Shown here in pieces: positions 17,203 to 25,284 of a stretch of 57,995 nucleotides of DNA. Both the position numbers and the translations under genes were made by a program. Each line of letters opens with the position of its first letter. Within the stretch, counting starts at the first letter, position 1. The notes under the pieces were generated by a model. It had not been told where the DNA came from. It was given only the letters and a program-made list of their open reading frames with translations, and made no database searches. Origin of the DNA: Nevskia soli (GTDB lineage Bacteria > Pseudomonadota > Gammaproteobacteria > Nevskiales > Nevskiaceae); contig JAMFRN010000135.1 of assembly GCA_026224805.1 (NCBI GenBank), positions 1 to 57,995 on the forward strand, in the 5' to 3' direction.

Positions 17203-17640
17203 CTACTTGTCGAGCTGGCGATAACGCTCGTTGATGCCCTTGGTCAGGGTCAGCAGATCGTTCGCGGTGTGGCGATAGGTCGCCGTCAAATCCTGCGAGG
17301 GATTCGCCGCATTGTTGTCGAAGCCGGCGAACATGCCGCCCAGCGCCGCCATGTAGTTATCGATGGCGCGGCCGCGGTTGTAGTGCGCCCAGTAGATGTT
17401 GATGCCTTTCTCGCATTCGAACTGCTGCATGCGCTGGCCGACGCTGACCGCGGAACAGGTCGACACCGCCACGATCAGCGCGTCCAGCTCGGCGCGCGGC
17501 GCCTCGGTGATGTCCTTCTGCGCCTTCTTGAACAGCTCGGCGTCGTTGAGCGTGGTCAGCGCGTCCGCCGTGGCGGCGAAACCCAGACCCAGGCCGAGAC
17601 ACAGGTACAGCGCGCCGCATGCAGCTTTCAGCCCGGTCAT
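17203..17640 (-). CDS. Secreted hypothetical protein
   Basis: A 145-residue protein that I do not recognise. It has a hydrophobic signal peptide (CGALYLCLGLGLGFAATADA, about 8-27), then a helical mature part with two cysteines (STCSAVSV, FECEKGIN) and a TYRHTANDLLTLTKGINERY ending. The AAGGAGA ahead of ATG 17640 sets the start; the in-frame ATG 18 bases earlier lacks such a site. Cysteine spacing suggests one disulfide in the periplasm. No partner is evident. Confidence 0.65.
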   Translation of the reverse strand: MTGLKAACGALYLCLGLGLGFAATADALTTLNDAELFKKAQKDITEAPRAELDALIVAVSTCSAVSVGQRMQQFECEKGINIYWAHYNRGRAIDNYMAALGGMFAGFDNNAANPSQDLTATYRHTANDLLTLTKGINERYRQLDK

Positions 17641-17799
17641 GATGATTCTCCTTGCCATGGGGTTCGCGGGGGCGGATTGGCGCAAGCGTAACGCATTGCG
17701 CGCCCGCCGTAGCGGCACCGGACGCCTGGGGCAGCCCGCCGGACACCGACTTGCCTGACCCGTTACGTTTGCACCACTGTTCTTGCGGCGCCCGCTAGG

Positions 17800-17817
17800 C
17801 GAGAATATTGCTTCTCG
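17800..17817. promoter_or_regulatory. Short inverted repeat upstream of the SET gene
   Basis: CGAGAA-TATTGC-TTCTCG, 6-base arms and 6-base spacer, ending 30 bases before the SET-gene ATG in an AT-richer patch. It could be an operator or a small leader hairpin. Confidence 0.35.
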
Positions 17818-17847
17818 TTTTTCAACCCCTTTGCCTCTGGTTCGCCG

Positions 17848-18327
17848 ATGTCCCGCTCGATTCTTGTTCGCCGCTCCCCCATTCACGGCAACGGCGTCTT
17901 CGCCGCCACCGACCTCCCCGCAGGCAAAAGCCTGATCGAATATCGCGGCAAGCTGCTGCGCCACGCCGTGGCCGACCGCCGCTACTGCGATAACGTCGAA
18001 ACCGGCCACACCTTCCTGTTCGTGCTCAACGACACCTATGTGATCGACGGCACCGAAGACGGCAATTCCGCGCGCTGGATCAACCACAGCTGCGACCCGA
18101 ACTGCGAGCCGATGCTGTGGGAAAGCAAGGACGGCAACCCGGCACGGGACCGCCTGTTCATCGAGACGCTGCGCCCAGTCAAGGCTGGCGAAGAGCTGAC
18201 CTACGACTACGGCATCGAGCTGGAAGTGCGCTATACGCCGCGCCTGAAGCAGCTATGGGCCTGCCGCTGCGGCTCGCCGGAATGCATCGGCACCCTGCTC
18301 AAGCCGAAGAGCCGCAAGAAGGCTTAG
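17848..18327 (+). CDS. SET-domain protein lysine methyltransferase
   Basis: A 159-residue single-domain SET protein. Visible motifs in order: GNGVFA (15-20, SAM-binding turn), the pseudoknot NHSCDPNC (79-86), GEELTYDYG (114-122, catalytic Tyr) and a post-SET zinc-type cluster CRCGSPEC (139-146). It therefore has all parts required to transfer methyl groups from SAM to a protein lysine. The bacterial substrate is unknown; histone-like or ribosomal proteins are possible. A Lys-rich H1-like peptide gene lies about 10 kb away (28356), which is only suggestive. Bacterial SET genes are often of eukaryotic-like type and patchily distributed. Confidence 0.9.
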   Translation: MSRSILVRRSPIHGNGVFAATDLPAGKSLIEYRGKLLRHAVADRRYCDNVETGHTFLFVLNDTYVIDGTEDGNSARWINHSCDPNCEPMLWESKDGNPARDRLFIETLRPVKAGEELTYDYGIELEVRYTPRLKQLWACRCGSPECIGTLLKPKSRKKA

Positions 18328-18409
18328 AGCCTGGCCACAGGGAGTGGGTGAAACCCACGCCCCTTCAGGGCGACTTGCAGGGCTAAAAGCCCGACCTGCA
18401 CAAACCGCA
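18328..18409. other. Convergent intergenic stretch with three stacked stems
   Basis: Between the SET gene and the hydrolase gene lie GTGGGT-GAA-ACCCAC, GCCC-CTTCA-GGGC and TGCAGG...CCTGCA enclosing GGGCTAAAAGCCC. They may serve as a shared terminator region; no T-run is present. Confidence 0.5.
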
Positions 18410-19387
18410 TCAGGCCAGCGAAGCGGCTGGCGACTTCTGGGGCGACGCCCCCTGCACGCCGCCCTGCACCGCCCGGACATGCGCCAGGATCAGCTGCCCG
18501 ATGCGCGGCAGCAAGGGCTCCGGCAGGTCATGCCCCATGCCCTCGATCTCCTCCAGCTTGGCGCCGGCAATGCACCTGGCCAGCTCTCGTCCCGCGGCCA
18601 CCGGCACCAGCGGATCGGCCTTGCCATGGATCACCAGGGTCGGCGCCGTGATCCGCGCCAGCAGCGGCAGGCGGCTCTTCGCCGCCATGATGGCCAGCGT
18701 CTGGCGCGCCATACCGCGCGGATAGAAACTGCGCTTCTGGTCGCGCTCGATCATCGCCCGCAGGGTGACATCGTCGGTGGGATAGCCCGGGCTGCCGATC
18801 AGCTTCCAGGTATTCATCGAGTGCTGGATCAGCGCCTCGCGGTCGACCCGCTTCGGCCGCTGCGTCAGGCGCAGCCGCAACCTCAAGCTGGGCTGGGGCA
18901 GCCGCGGATTGCCGCTGGTGGTCATGATGGCGGTGAAACTGCTGACCCGCTCCGCATGCTGCGCCGCCAGGATCTGCCCGATCATCCCGCCCATCGACAG
19001 CCCGACCACATGCGCACACCGGATCTTCAGCGCGTCGAGCAGGCCGAGGGCATCCGCAGCCATGTCCTCCAGCCCGTAGCCGGCGTTTAGCGGCAGCCGC
19101 AGCAGGTAGCGGATGCTGGCCCGCTTCAGGTCCGGCTTGCCGGCGCTGTCGATCTTGCTCGACAGCCCGACATCGCGGTTGTCGTAACGGATCACATAAA
19201 ACCCGCCCCGCGCCAACGCCTGACACAGCGCCTCCGGCCACAGCACCAGCTGCCCGCCCAGCCCCATGATCAGCAGGATGGCCGGATCGGCCGCATTGCC
19301 GAAGGTCTCGTATTCGATCTGGATGCCATTGGCCTGGGCTTGGGGCACGGGAATGCTCGGGTTGCGGAATTTCACGGATTGTTGCAC
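18410..19387 (-). CDS. Alpha/beta fold hydrolase
   Basis: About 325 residues with an intact alpha/beta hydrolase core: VPQAQANGIQIEYETFG opening strands, LLIMGLGGQLVLWP oxyanion region, RYDNRDVGLSS, nucleophile elbow VGLSMGGMIGQ (Ser), acid TLVIHGKADPLVP (Asp) and His in EGMGHDLPEP. It resembles general esterases of the 3-oxoadipate enol-lactonase/proline-iminopeptidase sort. The start is uncertain: GTG 19387 is used here, GTG 19375 or a TTG at 19429 are alternatives and none has a good ribosome-binding site. The C-terminal 25 residues are low-complexity. Confidence 0.85.
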   Translation of the reverse strand: MQQSVKFRNPSIPVPQAQANGIQIEYETFGNAADPAILLIMGLGGQLVLWPEALCQALARGGFYVIRYDNRDVGLSSKIDSAGKPDLKRASIRYLLRLPLNAGYGLEDMAADALGLLDALKIRCAHVVGLSMGGMIGQILAAQHAERVSSFTAIMTTSGNPRLPQPSLRLRLRLTQRPKRVDREALIQHSMNTWKLIGSPGYPTDDVTLRAMIERDQKRSFYPRGMARQTLAIMAAKSRLPLLARITAPTLVIHGKADPLVPVAAGRELARCIAGAKLEEIEGMGHDLPEPLLPRIGQLILAHVRAVQGGVQGASPQKSPAASLA

Positions 19388-19459
19388 GAACCCACGACGC
19401 TTTAGCTTGGCCGGGCCGCCGTCACGCAACGGCTATCGGCACAATGGCCAGCCGCGACA

Positions 19460-19511
19460 GATGCGCTTCGCTGCGTTTATCCCGGGCGCAGCCGAGGGAC
19501 TCAGCACATCC
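19460..19511. repeat. Dispersed repeat, long form with 24-bp insert
   Basis: GATGCGCTTCGCTGCG, then TTTATCCCGGGCGCAGCCGA with GGGA, then CTCAGCACATCC. Almost identical to 37335-37386; compare the short form at 11398-11425, which lacks the insert. Confidence 0.8.
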
Positions 19512-19528
19512 TTGCCGCGTTCAAGCAA

Positions 19529-19559
19529 AAGGCCTCGTCCGTAATGCGGACGAGGCCTT
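19529..19559 (-). terminator. Terminator of the OmpA-family gene
   Basis: Perfect 13-bp stem AAGGCCTCGTCCG/CGGACGAGGCCTT with loop TAATG. On the minus strand it follows the OmpA stop and runs into TTTTGCTTG. Confidence 0.85.
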
Positions 19560-19584
19560 CTGAATACAACTACACCGCTATTAT

Positions 19585-20946
19585 TTATTGCTTCGGCGCT
19601 TCCTCAACCGGAGTCGTAGGTGCGGGTGCCGCAACATCCGGCGCCGGGGCCGTGGCGTCCGCTGGCGGGGCCGCGGCCTCAGGAACAGCAGCAGGCGCCG
19701 CCGTGCCCTCCGGCGGATTGGCCTCGGTGATCTTCAACTCCACCCGCCGATTCAGTTCACGCCCCTCGTCGGTGCCATTGTCCGCAATCGGCATGGTCTT
19801 GCCGAACCCTCTGGAGCTCATGCGCTCAGCCTCAATGCCGCGGCCGATCAGATACTGCTTCACCGAAGCCGCACGGCGCTCCGACAGCTTCATGTTGTAC
19901 GGCCCGGAGCCGATGCCATCGGTATGCCCGTCAATCTCGACCTTGATGTCCTTGCGCGCCAGCAGCGCATCCGCCACCTGGTCCAGCAGGGACTTGGCGT
20001 TGACCGTCAGGGTGGCCTTGTTGAAATTGAAGTTCACCCCGTGCAGCACGATGGTGTCGCCGGTCTTGCAGCCTTCCAGGCTGATCGGCTGGCCCGGCGC
20101 CGGCGGCTGGCAGGGCGGCGGCGCGGGCGGTGGCGGCGGTGGCGCGGGCTGCTCGGTTGGCACCACCTGCACCGGCGCCTCCGGTGCCGCCGCGGGCGGA
20201 TGCTGCTCGCCAAAGGAATAGCGCAGGCTGAACACGGCGCTGTTGGCGCGGTAGGTGGCCTTGACCACGCTGTTGGGCGTGTTGGCAACCAGGTCGAAGG
20301 TGCTTTTCTGGGTATCCAGGTGGCGGTAGTCCACCGAGGCGGTCCAGTGCGGACTGAGATCGAAGGCAATGCCGCCGCCGCCCTGGTAGGCAAACACGAC
20401 GTCGAAGCGGTTTTCCAGCTGGGTCTGATCGTAATGGGGATCGCGCAACGACACGCGTGCCGCGCCGATGCCGGCACCGAGGTAGGGATGGAACCAGCCG
20501 GTCCTGAAGAAGTCGTACCACAGGTTGAACATCGCGGTGTCGGTGCTTTCGAAGCCGCCGACATTGCCCGTTTGGGCGCCGCCGAACAGTCCTATCGAGC
20601 TGCGCGACAGGTTGTTGAAGTCGTTGCGGCGGTAGCCGAATTCGAATTCGGGCCGCAGGCCGTTATCGAACGAGTAGCCGGTCGCCGCGCCGAACAGCCA
20701 GCCGGTCTTGAACCTGGCATTGCCGACCAGCGTGCCGTCCTGCACCCCGAACTGACCGCCATAGCCGTAGATATTGAAGTCCTGGGGGTAGACGAAATTA
20801 ATGCCGCCATCGAGGCCGACATACCAGCCCTGGCCGGCCGATGCGGCCAGCGGCGTGGCGCCGGCCAGCGCCAGCAGGGCCAGCGCCGCCAGAGGCTTGA
20901 CACGCGGGCGCGACGACACCTTGTTGCTATTCCCTTTTCTCGACAC
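19585..20946 (-). CDS. OmpA-family outer-membrane porin with peptidoglycan-binding domain
   Basis: A 453-residue protein. GTG 20946 (GTGGAGAAC upstream) gives a signal peptide ending in LAASA. Residues about 36-245 form a beta-barrel (GWYVGLDGGINFVYP ... NSAVFSLRYSFGE), followed by a Pro-rich hinge (QPAPPPPPPAPPP) and an OmpA C-terminal domain with FNFNKATLTVNAKSLL, IEIDGHTDG-type block (VEIDGHTDGIGS), LSERRAASVKQYLIGRGI and ELNRRVELKI, the meso-diaminopimelate-binding signature. A Pro/Ala-rich tail of about 40 residues follows the last domain. It links the outer membrane to peptidoglycan. A CRP-type palindrome lies 175 bases upstream. Confidence 0.92.
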   Translation of the reverse strand: MSRKGNSNKVSSRPRVKPLAALALLALAGATPLAASAGQGWYVGLDGGINFVYPQDFNIYGYGGQFGVQDGTLVGNARFKTGWLFGAATGYSFDNGLRPEFEFGYRRNDFNNLSRSSIGLFGGAQTGNVGGFESTDTAMFNLWYDFFRTGWFHPYLGAGIGAARVSLRDPHYDQTQLENRFDVVFAYQGGGGIAFDLSPHWTASVDYRHLDTQKSTFDLVANTPNSVVKATYRANSAVFSLRYSFGEQHPPAAAPEAPVQVVPTEQPAPPPPPPAPPPCQPPAPGQPISLEGCKTGDTIVLHGVNFNFNKATLTVNAKSLLDQVADALLARKDIKVEIDGHTDGIGSGPYNMKLSERRAASVKQYLIGRGIEAERMSSRGFGKTMPIADNGTDEGRELNRRVELKITEANPPEGTAAPAAVPEAAAPPADATAPAPDVAAPAPTTPVEEAPKQ

Positions 20947-21299
20947 GTCGTTCTCCACTCTCTTCCATGTAAGAATTGCGCTCAACAGACGCAACTGGAT
21001 TACGCCGGCACCGACAGCAGCAATGTCTTTCGATCATTTCATATCGGCCGCGTCACCCATTCGCCCCACGACGGGCCGTACCGGCAGGCGCTAACTTACA
21101 CGTATCGGTGGAGTTTTTTTAGTGATGAACATCACTTTATTTTGTCTGGAAATCATGACGAATGCTTCAGTTATCATGCGTTTAGCCCCATGGATGCTGG
21201 ACATTCAGAGAATGCGGCATTCGCGTACCAATCAGTTTGCCAAGCATCCCGCAACTGCCGCCGCTGGGCGCTGACCGCACGGAACTCCACCCATTCGAT
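20947..21299. other. Intergenic region between divergent OmpA-family and RluF genes
   Basis: About 350 bases without a gene, notably AT-rich from 21090 to 21180. It must carry the promoters of both genes and contains the palindrome at 21121-21136. Confidence 0.6.
21121..21136. promoter_or_regulatory. CRP/Clp-type operator
   Basis: AGTGATGAACATCACT is a perfect palindrome and contains GTGA-N6-TCAC, the core of the CRP/Clp/Vfr recognition site. It lies 175 bases before the OmpA start and 164 bases before RluF, in an AT-rich segment. Confidence 0.5.
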
Positions 21300-22022
21300 A
21301 TGCCAGCATTGCGCATGCGCCTCAACAAATACATCAGCGAAACCGGTATCTGCTCCCGCCGCGAGGCGGACAGCTGGATCGAGCAGGGCCGCGTCAGCAT
21401 CAACGGCAAGCGCGCCGAGCTCGGCACCCAGGTCAACGAGGGCGACGAGGTGCGGGTCAACGGCCGCCTGGTCGGGGCCAAGAAGAAGCAGGTCTACATC
21501 GCGCTGAACAAGCCGGTGGGCATCACCTGCACCACCGAGCGCCATATCGCCGGCAACATCGTCGATTTCGTCAATCACCCGGACCGCATCTTCCCCATCG
21601 GCCGGCTCGACAAGGACTCGGAAGGCCTGATCCTGCTCACCAACAACGGCGATATCGTCAACGAGATCCTGCGCGTCGAAAACCGGCACGAGAAGGAATA
21701 CATCGTGACCGTGGACAAGCCGGTGACAACAGACTTCCTCGAAGGGATGTCGAAGGGAGTGCGCCTGCCCGAGCTGGAAACCACCACTAAACCCTGCCGC
21801 ACCAGCCGCGTCGGCGAGCGGGTCTTCCGCATCGTTCTGACCCAGGGGCTGAACCGGCAGATCCGCCGCATGTGCGAGGTCTTCGGCTACGAGGTGCGGC
21901 GCCTGCAGCGGGTGCGCATCATCAAGCTGCAACTGGGCAAGCTGAAAGTTGGCGAGTGGCGTGACCTGACCGCGGAGGAGCTGCGCGGATTGCTGCCGGG
22001 GCGTGATTTCGAAGCGGGCTAG
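21300..22022 (+). CDS. rluF: 23S rRNA pseudouridine(2604) synthase RluF
   Basis: A 240-residue RsuA-family enzyme: S4 RNA-binding domain at the N-terminus ([20 protein letters not shown]), then the catalytic domain with [10 protein letters not shown] (catalytic Asp) and the conserved [11 protein letters not shown] and [18 protein letters not shown] blocks. The [11 protein letters not shown]...[20 protein letters not shown] order matches RluF more closely than RluB or RluE. It isomerises uridine in 23S rRNA. ATG 21300 is used; ATG 21315 (MRLNKY) is an alternative start. Confidence 0.88.
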   Translation: MPALRMRLNKYISETGICSRREADSWIEQGRVSINGKRAELGTQVNEGDEVRVNGRLVGAKKKQVYIALNKPVGITCTTERHIAGNIVDFVNHPDRIFPIGRLDKDSEGLILLTNNGDIVNEILRVENRHEKEYIVTVDKPVTTDFLEGMSKGVRLPELETTTKPCRTSRVGERVFRIVLTQGLNRQIRRMCEVFGYEVRRLQRVRIIKLQLGKLKVGEWRDLTAEELRGLLPGRDFEAG

Positions 22023-22024
22023 AG

Positions 22025-23278
22025 CTACTCGCAGCGCCGGGCGATGGCGCTCATCAGCTTGCCCAGCAGCACCAGGTGCTTGCCCAGGATGGCCTTGCCG
22101 GTGGTGAGCAGGGCGGCGGCGATCTCGCGCTGCGGGTCGGCCCAGCCGAGGATGTTGATGAAGCCGAGGTGGCCATAGGCCCGTGCCGTCTCCGGGCCGT
22201 AGAGGCCGAAGGGATTGGCGCCGAGCATCATGCCCTCGCTGTAGCGCATCGGCACCATCAGCATGCGGTCCACCGACATGCGGCCCTGCGGGGCGACGGC
22301 GCGCGCCACCGTTTCCGGCTTGAGGATGCGCTGGCCGTTCCACTCGCCGCCATTGAGCAGCATCTGGAAGAAGCGCGACAGCTCCTCGGCGGTGGCGTAG
22401 ATGTTGCCGGCGGGAATCACCGCATCCATGAAGGTCTGCGAATTGGACGCCTCCACCACCTCGTCGAACGGCGCCAGCAGGGCGCGCTCCACCACCTTGG
22501 ACAGCGGGAAGCGCACCGGTGGCCCGGCAACATAGTTCATCGCCACGCGGTCGCGATGCTGCGGTGGCAGGCCATAGGTGAAATGGGTCATGCCCAGCGG
22601 CTGGCGGATGTGCTGGTCCAGATACTCCCGCAGAGATTGCCCGGTGACGCGTTGCAGGATCTCGGCCAGGATGAAGCCGCCGGTGATGGCGTGATAGGCC
22701 AGCTGGCGGCCGTGGGTCTGCGGCGCGCGGCAGATCAGGTCGATGACCCGGTTCCAGTCGTTGAGCAGCTCGACCTTGCGTTCGGCCTTGGGCAGGGCGA
22801 TGGAGGGAAAGCCGCCGCGGTGCGACAGCACGTCCGACACGCGGATGCCGCGCTTGCCGGCCTGGCCGAACTCGGGAATGTAGAGGCTGACCGGCACGTC
22901 GAGGTCGATCTCGCCCTGCTCCGCCAGCTTGTGGATGAGGATGGCGGTGACCGCCTTGGAGGCGGAGAACAGGCACACCGGCATGTCCGGCGTGAGCAGC
23001 ATCTTGTGGGCGTCGTGCGAGTCGCGCGGGCCGCCGCCGTAGACGTGGCCGATGCTGCGGTTGAAGACGATCTGGCCGCGCCGACGCAGGCACAGGCTCA
23101 TGGCGGGGTGGGCGCCGGAGCGGTACAGCTCCTGCACCGCGCTCCAGATTTCGCGGGCATCCTCGCGGGCCAGGCCGGCGCGGGGCGGAAATACCTCGCG
23201 CTCGCGATCGACGGTGGTCAGCGCACGCAGGTCGCGCGGCACCGCAATGCTGTGCCGCTGCCGGCGGAATACGGGCAT
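22025..23278 (-). CDS. Serine hydrolase of the beta-lactamase/EstB family
   Basis: A 417-residue class C-type penicillin-binding fold without a signal peptide. The nucleophile motif SxxK is S105-A-S-K108 (CLFSASKAVTA). The second motif is YHAITGG, with Tyr acting as base (usual YxN here reads YHA), and the third is HLGF in the KTG-equivalent position. The lack of secretion and EstB-like motifs favour an esterase or lipase role over beta-lactam hydrolysis. The gene lies 2 bases after the convergent RluF stop. Confidence 0.85.
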   Translation of the reverse strand: MPVFRRQRHSIAVPRDLRALTTVDREREVFPPRAGLAREDAREIWSAVQELYRSGAHPAMSLCLRRRGQIVFNRSIGHVYGGGPRDSHDAHKMLLTPDMPVCLFSASKAVTAILIHKLAEQGEIDLDVPVSLYIPEFGQAGKRGIRVSDVLSHRGGFPSIALPKAERKVELLNDWNRVIDLICRAPQTHGRQLAYHAITGGFILAEILQRVTGQSLREYLDQHIRQPLGMTHFTYGLPPQHRDRVAMNYVAGPPVRFPLSKVVERALLAPFDEVVEASNSQTFMDAVIPAGNIYATAEELSRFFQMLLNGGEWNGQRILKPETVARAVAPQGRMSVDRMLMVPMRYSEGMMLGANPFGLYGPETARAYGHLGFINILGWADPQREIAAALLTTGKAILGKHLVLLGKLMSAIARRCE

Positions 23279-23357
23279 TACCTGCTACTCCCCGGACGGG
23301 CTTTTGGGAACCCTGGATTGATTGGGGTCACCGCGCCGTGTGCCGGCGCGGCGACGT

Positions 23358-24503
23358 TCAGGCGGTCTGCAGGCGCAGCAGGCGCACGCGCTGGCGTTGC
23401 AGGCGTAGGCTGCGTTCCAGCACGCGGAAGCGGCGCCGCGCCTCGCTGTGCTCCCACTGGCCGGCGATCTGCTTGCGCGCGGCATCGATGCGCTCGGTCT
23501 GCAGCTGCTTCCACTCGTTGAGCGTGACGGAGAAGGCTTCCAGTTCGTGCTCCAGCAGCTTCTGCAGCTCGGCCAGACGCCCCGAGTGGCCGCAGCTGCG
23601 CAGTTTTTCCTGGGCCCGGTCGAACTGGCGCTGCAGCATGGCGCGCTGGATCTTGAATTCGGGCACGCGCTTGAGGCCGCGGGTGACGCCGATCGAGGAC
23701 CAGGCGGCGATCCACCACTTGGTCGGATCGAACTGCCACCAGCGCACGCCGTTGCGGTAGTCCCACTGAAACAGGTGGTGGAAGTTGTGATAGCCCTCGC
23801 CGTAGGTGAACAAGGCCACCAGGTCGTTGTCGCGCGCGGTGTTGTCCGCGGTGTACGGGCGGCGGCCCCAGTAGTGGGCCAGCGAGTTGATGAAGAAGGT
23901 GAGGTGGTGGTTGACCACCAGGCGCAGCAGGCCGCCGATCAGCATGAAGCCCCAGGGATCGCCGAAAGCCTGGCCAACCAGGGCCGTGAACCCGAAGTTC
24001 ATGCCCAGGGCCAGGCCCAGGTAGTGGCGGTGCTGGAAAGCCACGAAGCGGTCCTGCTCCAGGTCGCGGGCATTGCTGAAGTCCAGCTCGCTGCTGGGAT
24101 AGTTGCGCAGCATCCAGCCCATGTGGGCGTACCAGAAGCCGCGCTTGATCGAATACGGATCGTGGTCAACGTCGTCGACGTTCTTGTGATGCACGCGGTG
24201 CATCGAGGCCCAGACCAGGGTGCTGTTCTGCAGCGCCATGGCGCCGAACAGCATGTAGAACAGGCGCAGCGTCCAGTGCGCCTCATAGGCGCGGTGTGAC
24301 CACAGGCGGTGGTAGCCGGCAGTGATGGACAGGCCGGTGGCCCACATGGTGAAGGCGAAGAAGATCCAGGGGCCGGCGCCCAGGTGATGGGTCCAGGCGT
24401 ACCAAGGGAGCACGGTCAAGGCGCCGACCGTGCTGATGGAAAACATGATGACGGCGGGAATGTTGATGGGAGCCTTGGGGACTCCTGCGACAGCATCGGT
24501 CAT
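23358..24503 (-). CDS. Acyl-CoA/acyl-lipid delta-9-type desaturase with C-terminal coiled coil
   Basis: A 381-residue integral membrane di-iron enzyme that puts a double bond into saturated acyl chains. All three histidine boxes are present: HRLWSH (65-70), HRVHH (102-106) and HNFHH (239-243). Four hydrophobic helices lie in two pairs around the boxes. Past about residue 280 comes a long charged helical extension (about 100 residues, heptad-like, ending QRVRLLRLQTA) not present in short desaturases; it may mediate oligomerisation or partner binding. Unsaturation lets the cell adjust membrane fluidity, consistent with the neighbouring cold-shock gene, although the two are separately transcribed. 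Confidence 0.92.
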   Translation of the reverse strand: MTDAVAGVPKAPINIPAVIMFSISTVGALTVLPWYAWTHHLGAGPWIFFAFTMWATGLSITAGYHRLWSHRAYEAHWTLRLFYMLFGAMALQNSTLVWASMHRVHHKNVDDVDHDPYSIKRGFWYAHMGWMLRNYPSSELDFSNARDLEQDRFVAFQHRHYLGLALGMNFGFTALVGQAFGDPWGFMLIGGLLRLVVNHHLTFFINSLAHYWGRRPYTADNTARDNDLVALFTYGEGYHNFHHLFQWDYRNGVRWWQFDPTKWWIAAWSSIGVTRGLKRVPEFKIQRAMLQRQFDRAQEKLRSCGHSGRLAELQKLLEHELEAFSVTLNEWKQLQTERIDAARKQIAGQWEHSEARRRFRVLERSLRLQRQRVRLLRLQTA

Positions 24504-24700
24504 GTATGGACTCTGGCGGCATCCAGGCCGCGTGCGGCAAACAATCGGGTGCGATTGCGAGGGCTATTGGAGCATGCCGCAAGGCTGCCGCCAATAGCTA
24601 AAACTCACCGTGCGCGGGCGCAGCAGTCGAGCGGTGGACGGGAAGGGGTCCGCCGGTGCGAAGATTTCCCGGAAAAACGCCACGAACTGCTCCGGCCCAT

Positions 24701-24732
24701 AAAAAAAACCGCGGTGATTAGCCGCGGTTTCT
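24701..24732 (-). terminator. Rho-independent terminator of the cold-shock gene
   Basis: AAACCGCGG/CCGCGGTTT stem (24706-24714 and 24722-24730) with a 7-base loop; on the minus strand it ends in eight Ts. Confidence 0.92.
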
Positions 24733-24751
24733 TTAAGCGGTGCTGCTTGGG

Positions 24752-24964
24752 TTACAGCGGGCGAATCTGAGTCGCCTGCATGCCCTTCGGGCCGCGCGCA
24801 GCTTTGTACTCAACGCGCTGACCTTCCTTGAGGGTCTTGAAACCCGTGCCCTGGATTTCCTTGAAATGGGCGAAGAGGTCTTCACCACCGTCCGACGGCG
24901 TGATAAAGCCGAAGCCTTTCGCGTCGTTGAACCACTTCACGGTACCAGTAGAATTATCTGCCAT
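24752..24964 (-). CDS. Cold-shock domain protein
   Basis: A 70-residue CspA-family single-stranded nucleic-acid chaperone. RNP-1 reads KGFGFITP and RNP-2 reads DLFAHF; the start [14 protein letters not shown] is canonical. AAAGGA lies about 8 bases before the ATG. A long 5' leader is possible in the 320-base upstream region, as for other csp genes. Terminator at 24701-24732. Confidence 0.95.
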   Translation of the reverse strand: MADNSTGTVKWFNDAKGFGFITPSDGGEDLFAHFKEIQGTGFKTLKEGQRVEYKAARGPKGMQATQIRPL

Positions 24965-25284
24965 ACGACATTCCTTTTACGATAAAACACAATGATGGAC
25001 GGGCGTGAGCCCGGATTTGCAAGCGATCAAGGAGGTGCCGGGAGACATTACAAAGCGCCGCTTTGGGAAGCGGGTAAAGGACCGCGGTACGGACTGCTTG
25101 AAACAATTGCGGAGAGCACTCTACCCCGTTCTTTGGCCGCTGTCGAATCCCCTTGGTGCGCCGTCTTTCCTGCCGATGGGCCGCAAAGGGGCCGCTGGAG
25201 CGCCCCGGACCGGCCTACCGGGTACTTGAATCAGGCGGCGGACAGCCCCAGAACTGGACCGGTACATATATAAGGAGAGATGGC
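24965..25284. other. Intergenic region between cspA-like and SDR genes
   Basis: Divergent promoter region. The minus-strand side should carry the csp leader, the plus side ends in ACATATATAAGGAGAG before the SDR start. I see no gene in it. Confidence 0.5.

Noticed and set aside
19588-21507. A 639-codon plus-strand open frame
   Set aside because: It is antisense to the OmpA-family gene and passes through the promoter region; composition is low complexity.
21174-23093. A 639-codon minus-strand open frame
   Set aside because: It is antisense to rluF at one end and out of frame with the serine hydrolase at the other, both of which have family motifs.
24965-25284. A coding gene in the csp-SDR gap (open frames near 25005-25270)
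   Set aside because: Translations are repeat-free but without ribosome-binding sites or motifs, and the region must hold the csp leader and SDR promoter.
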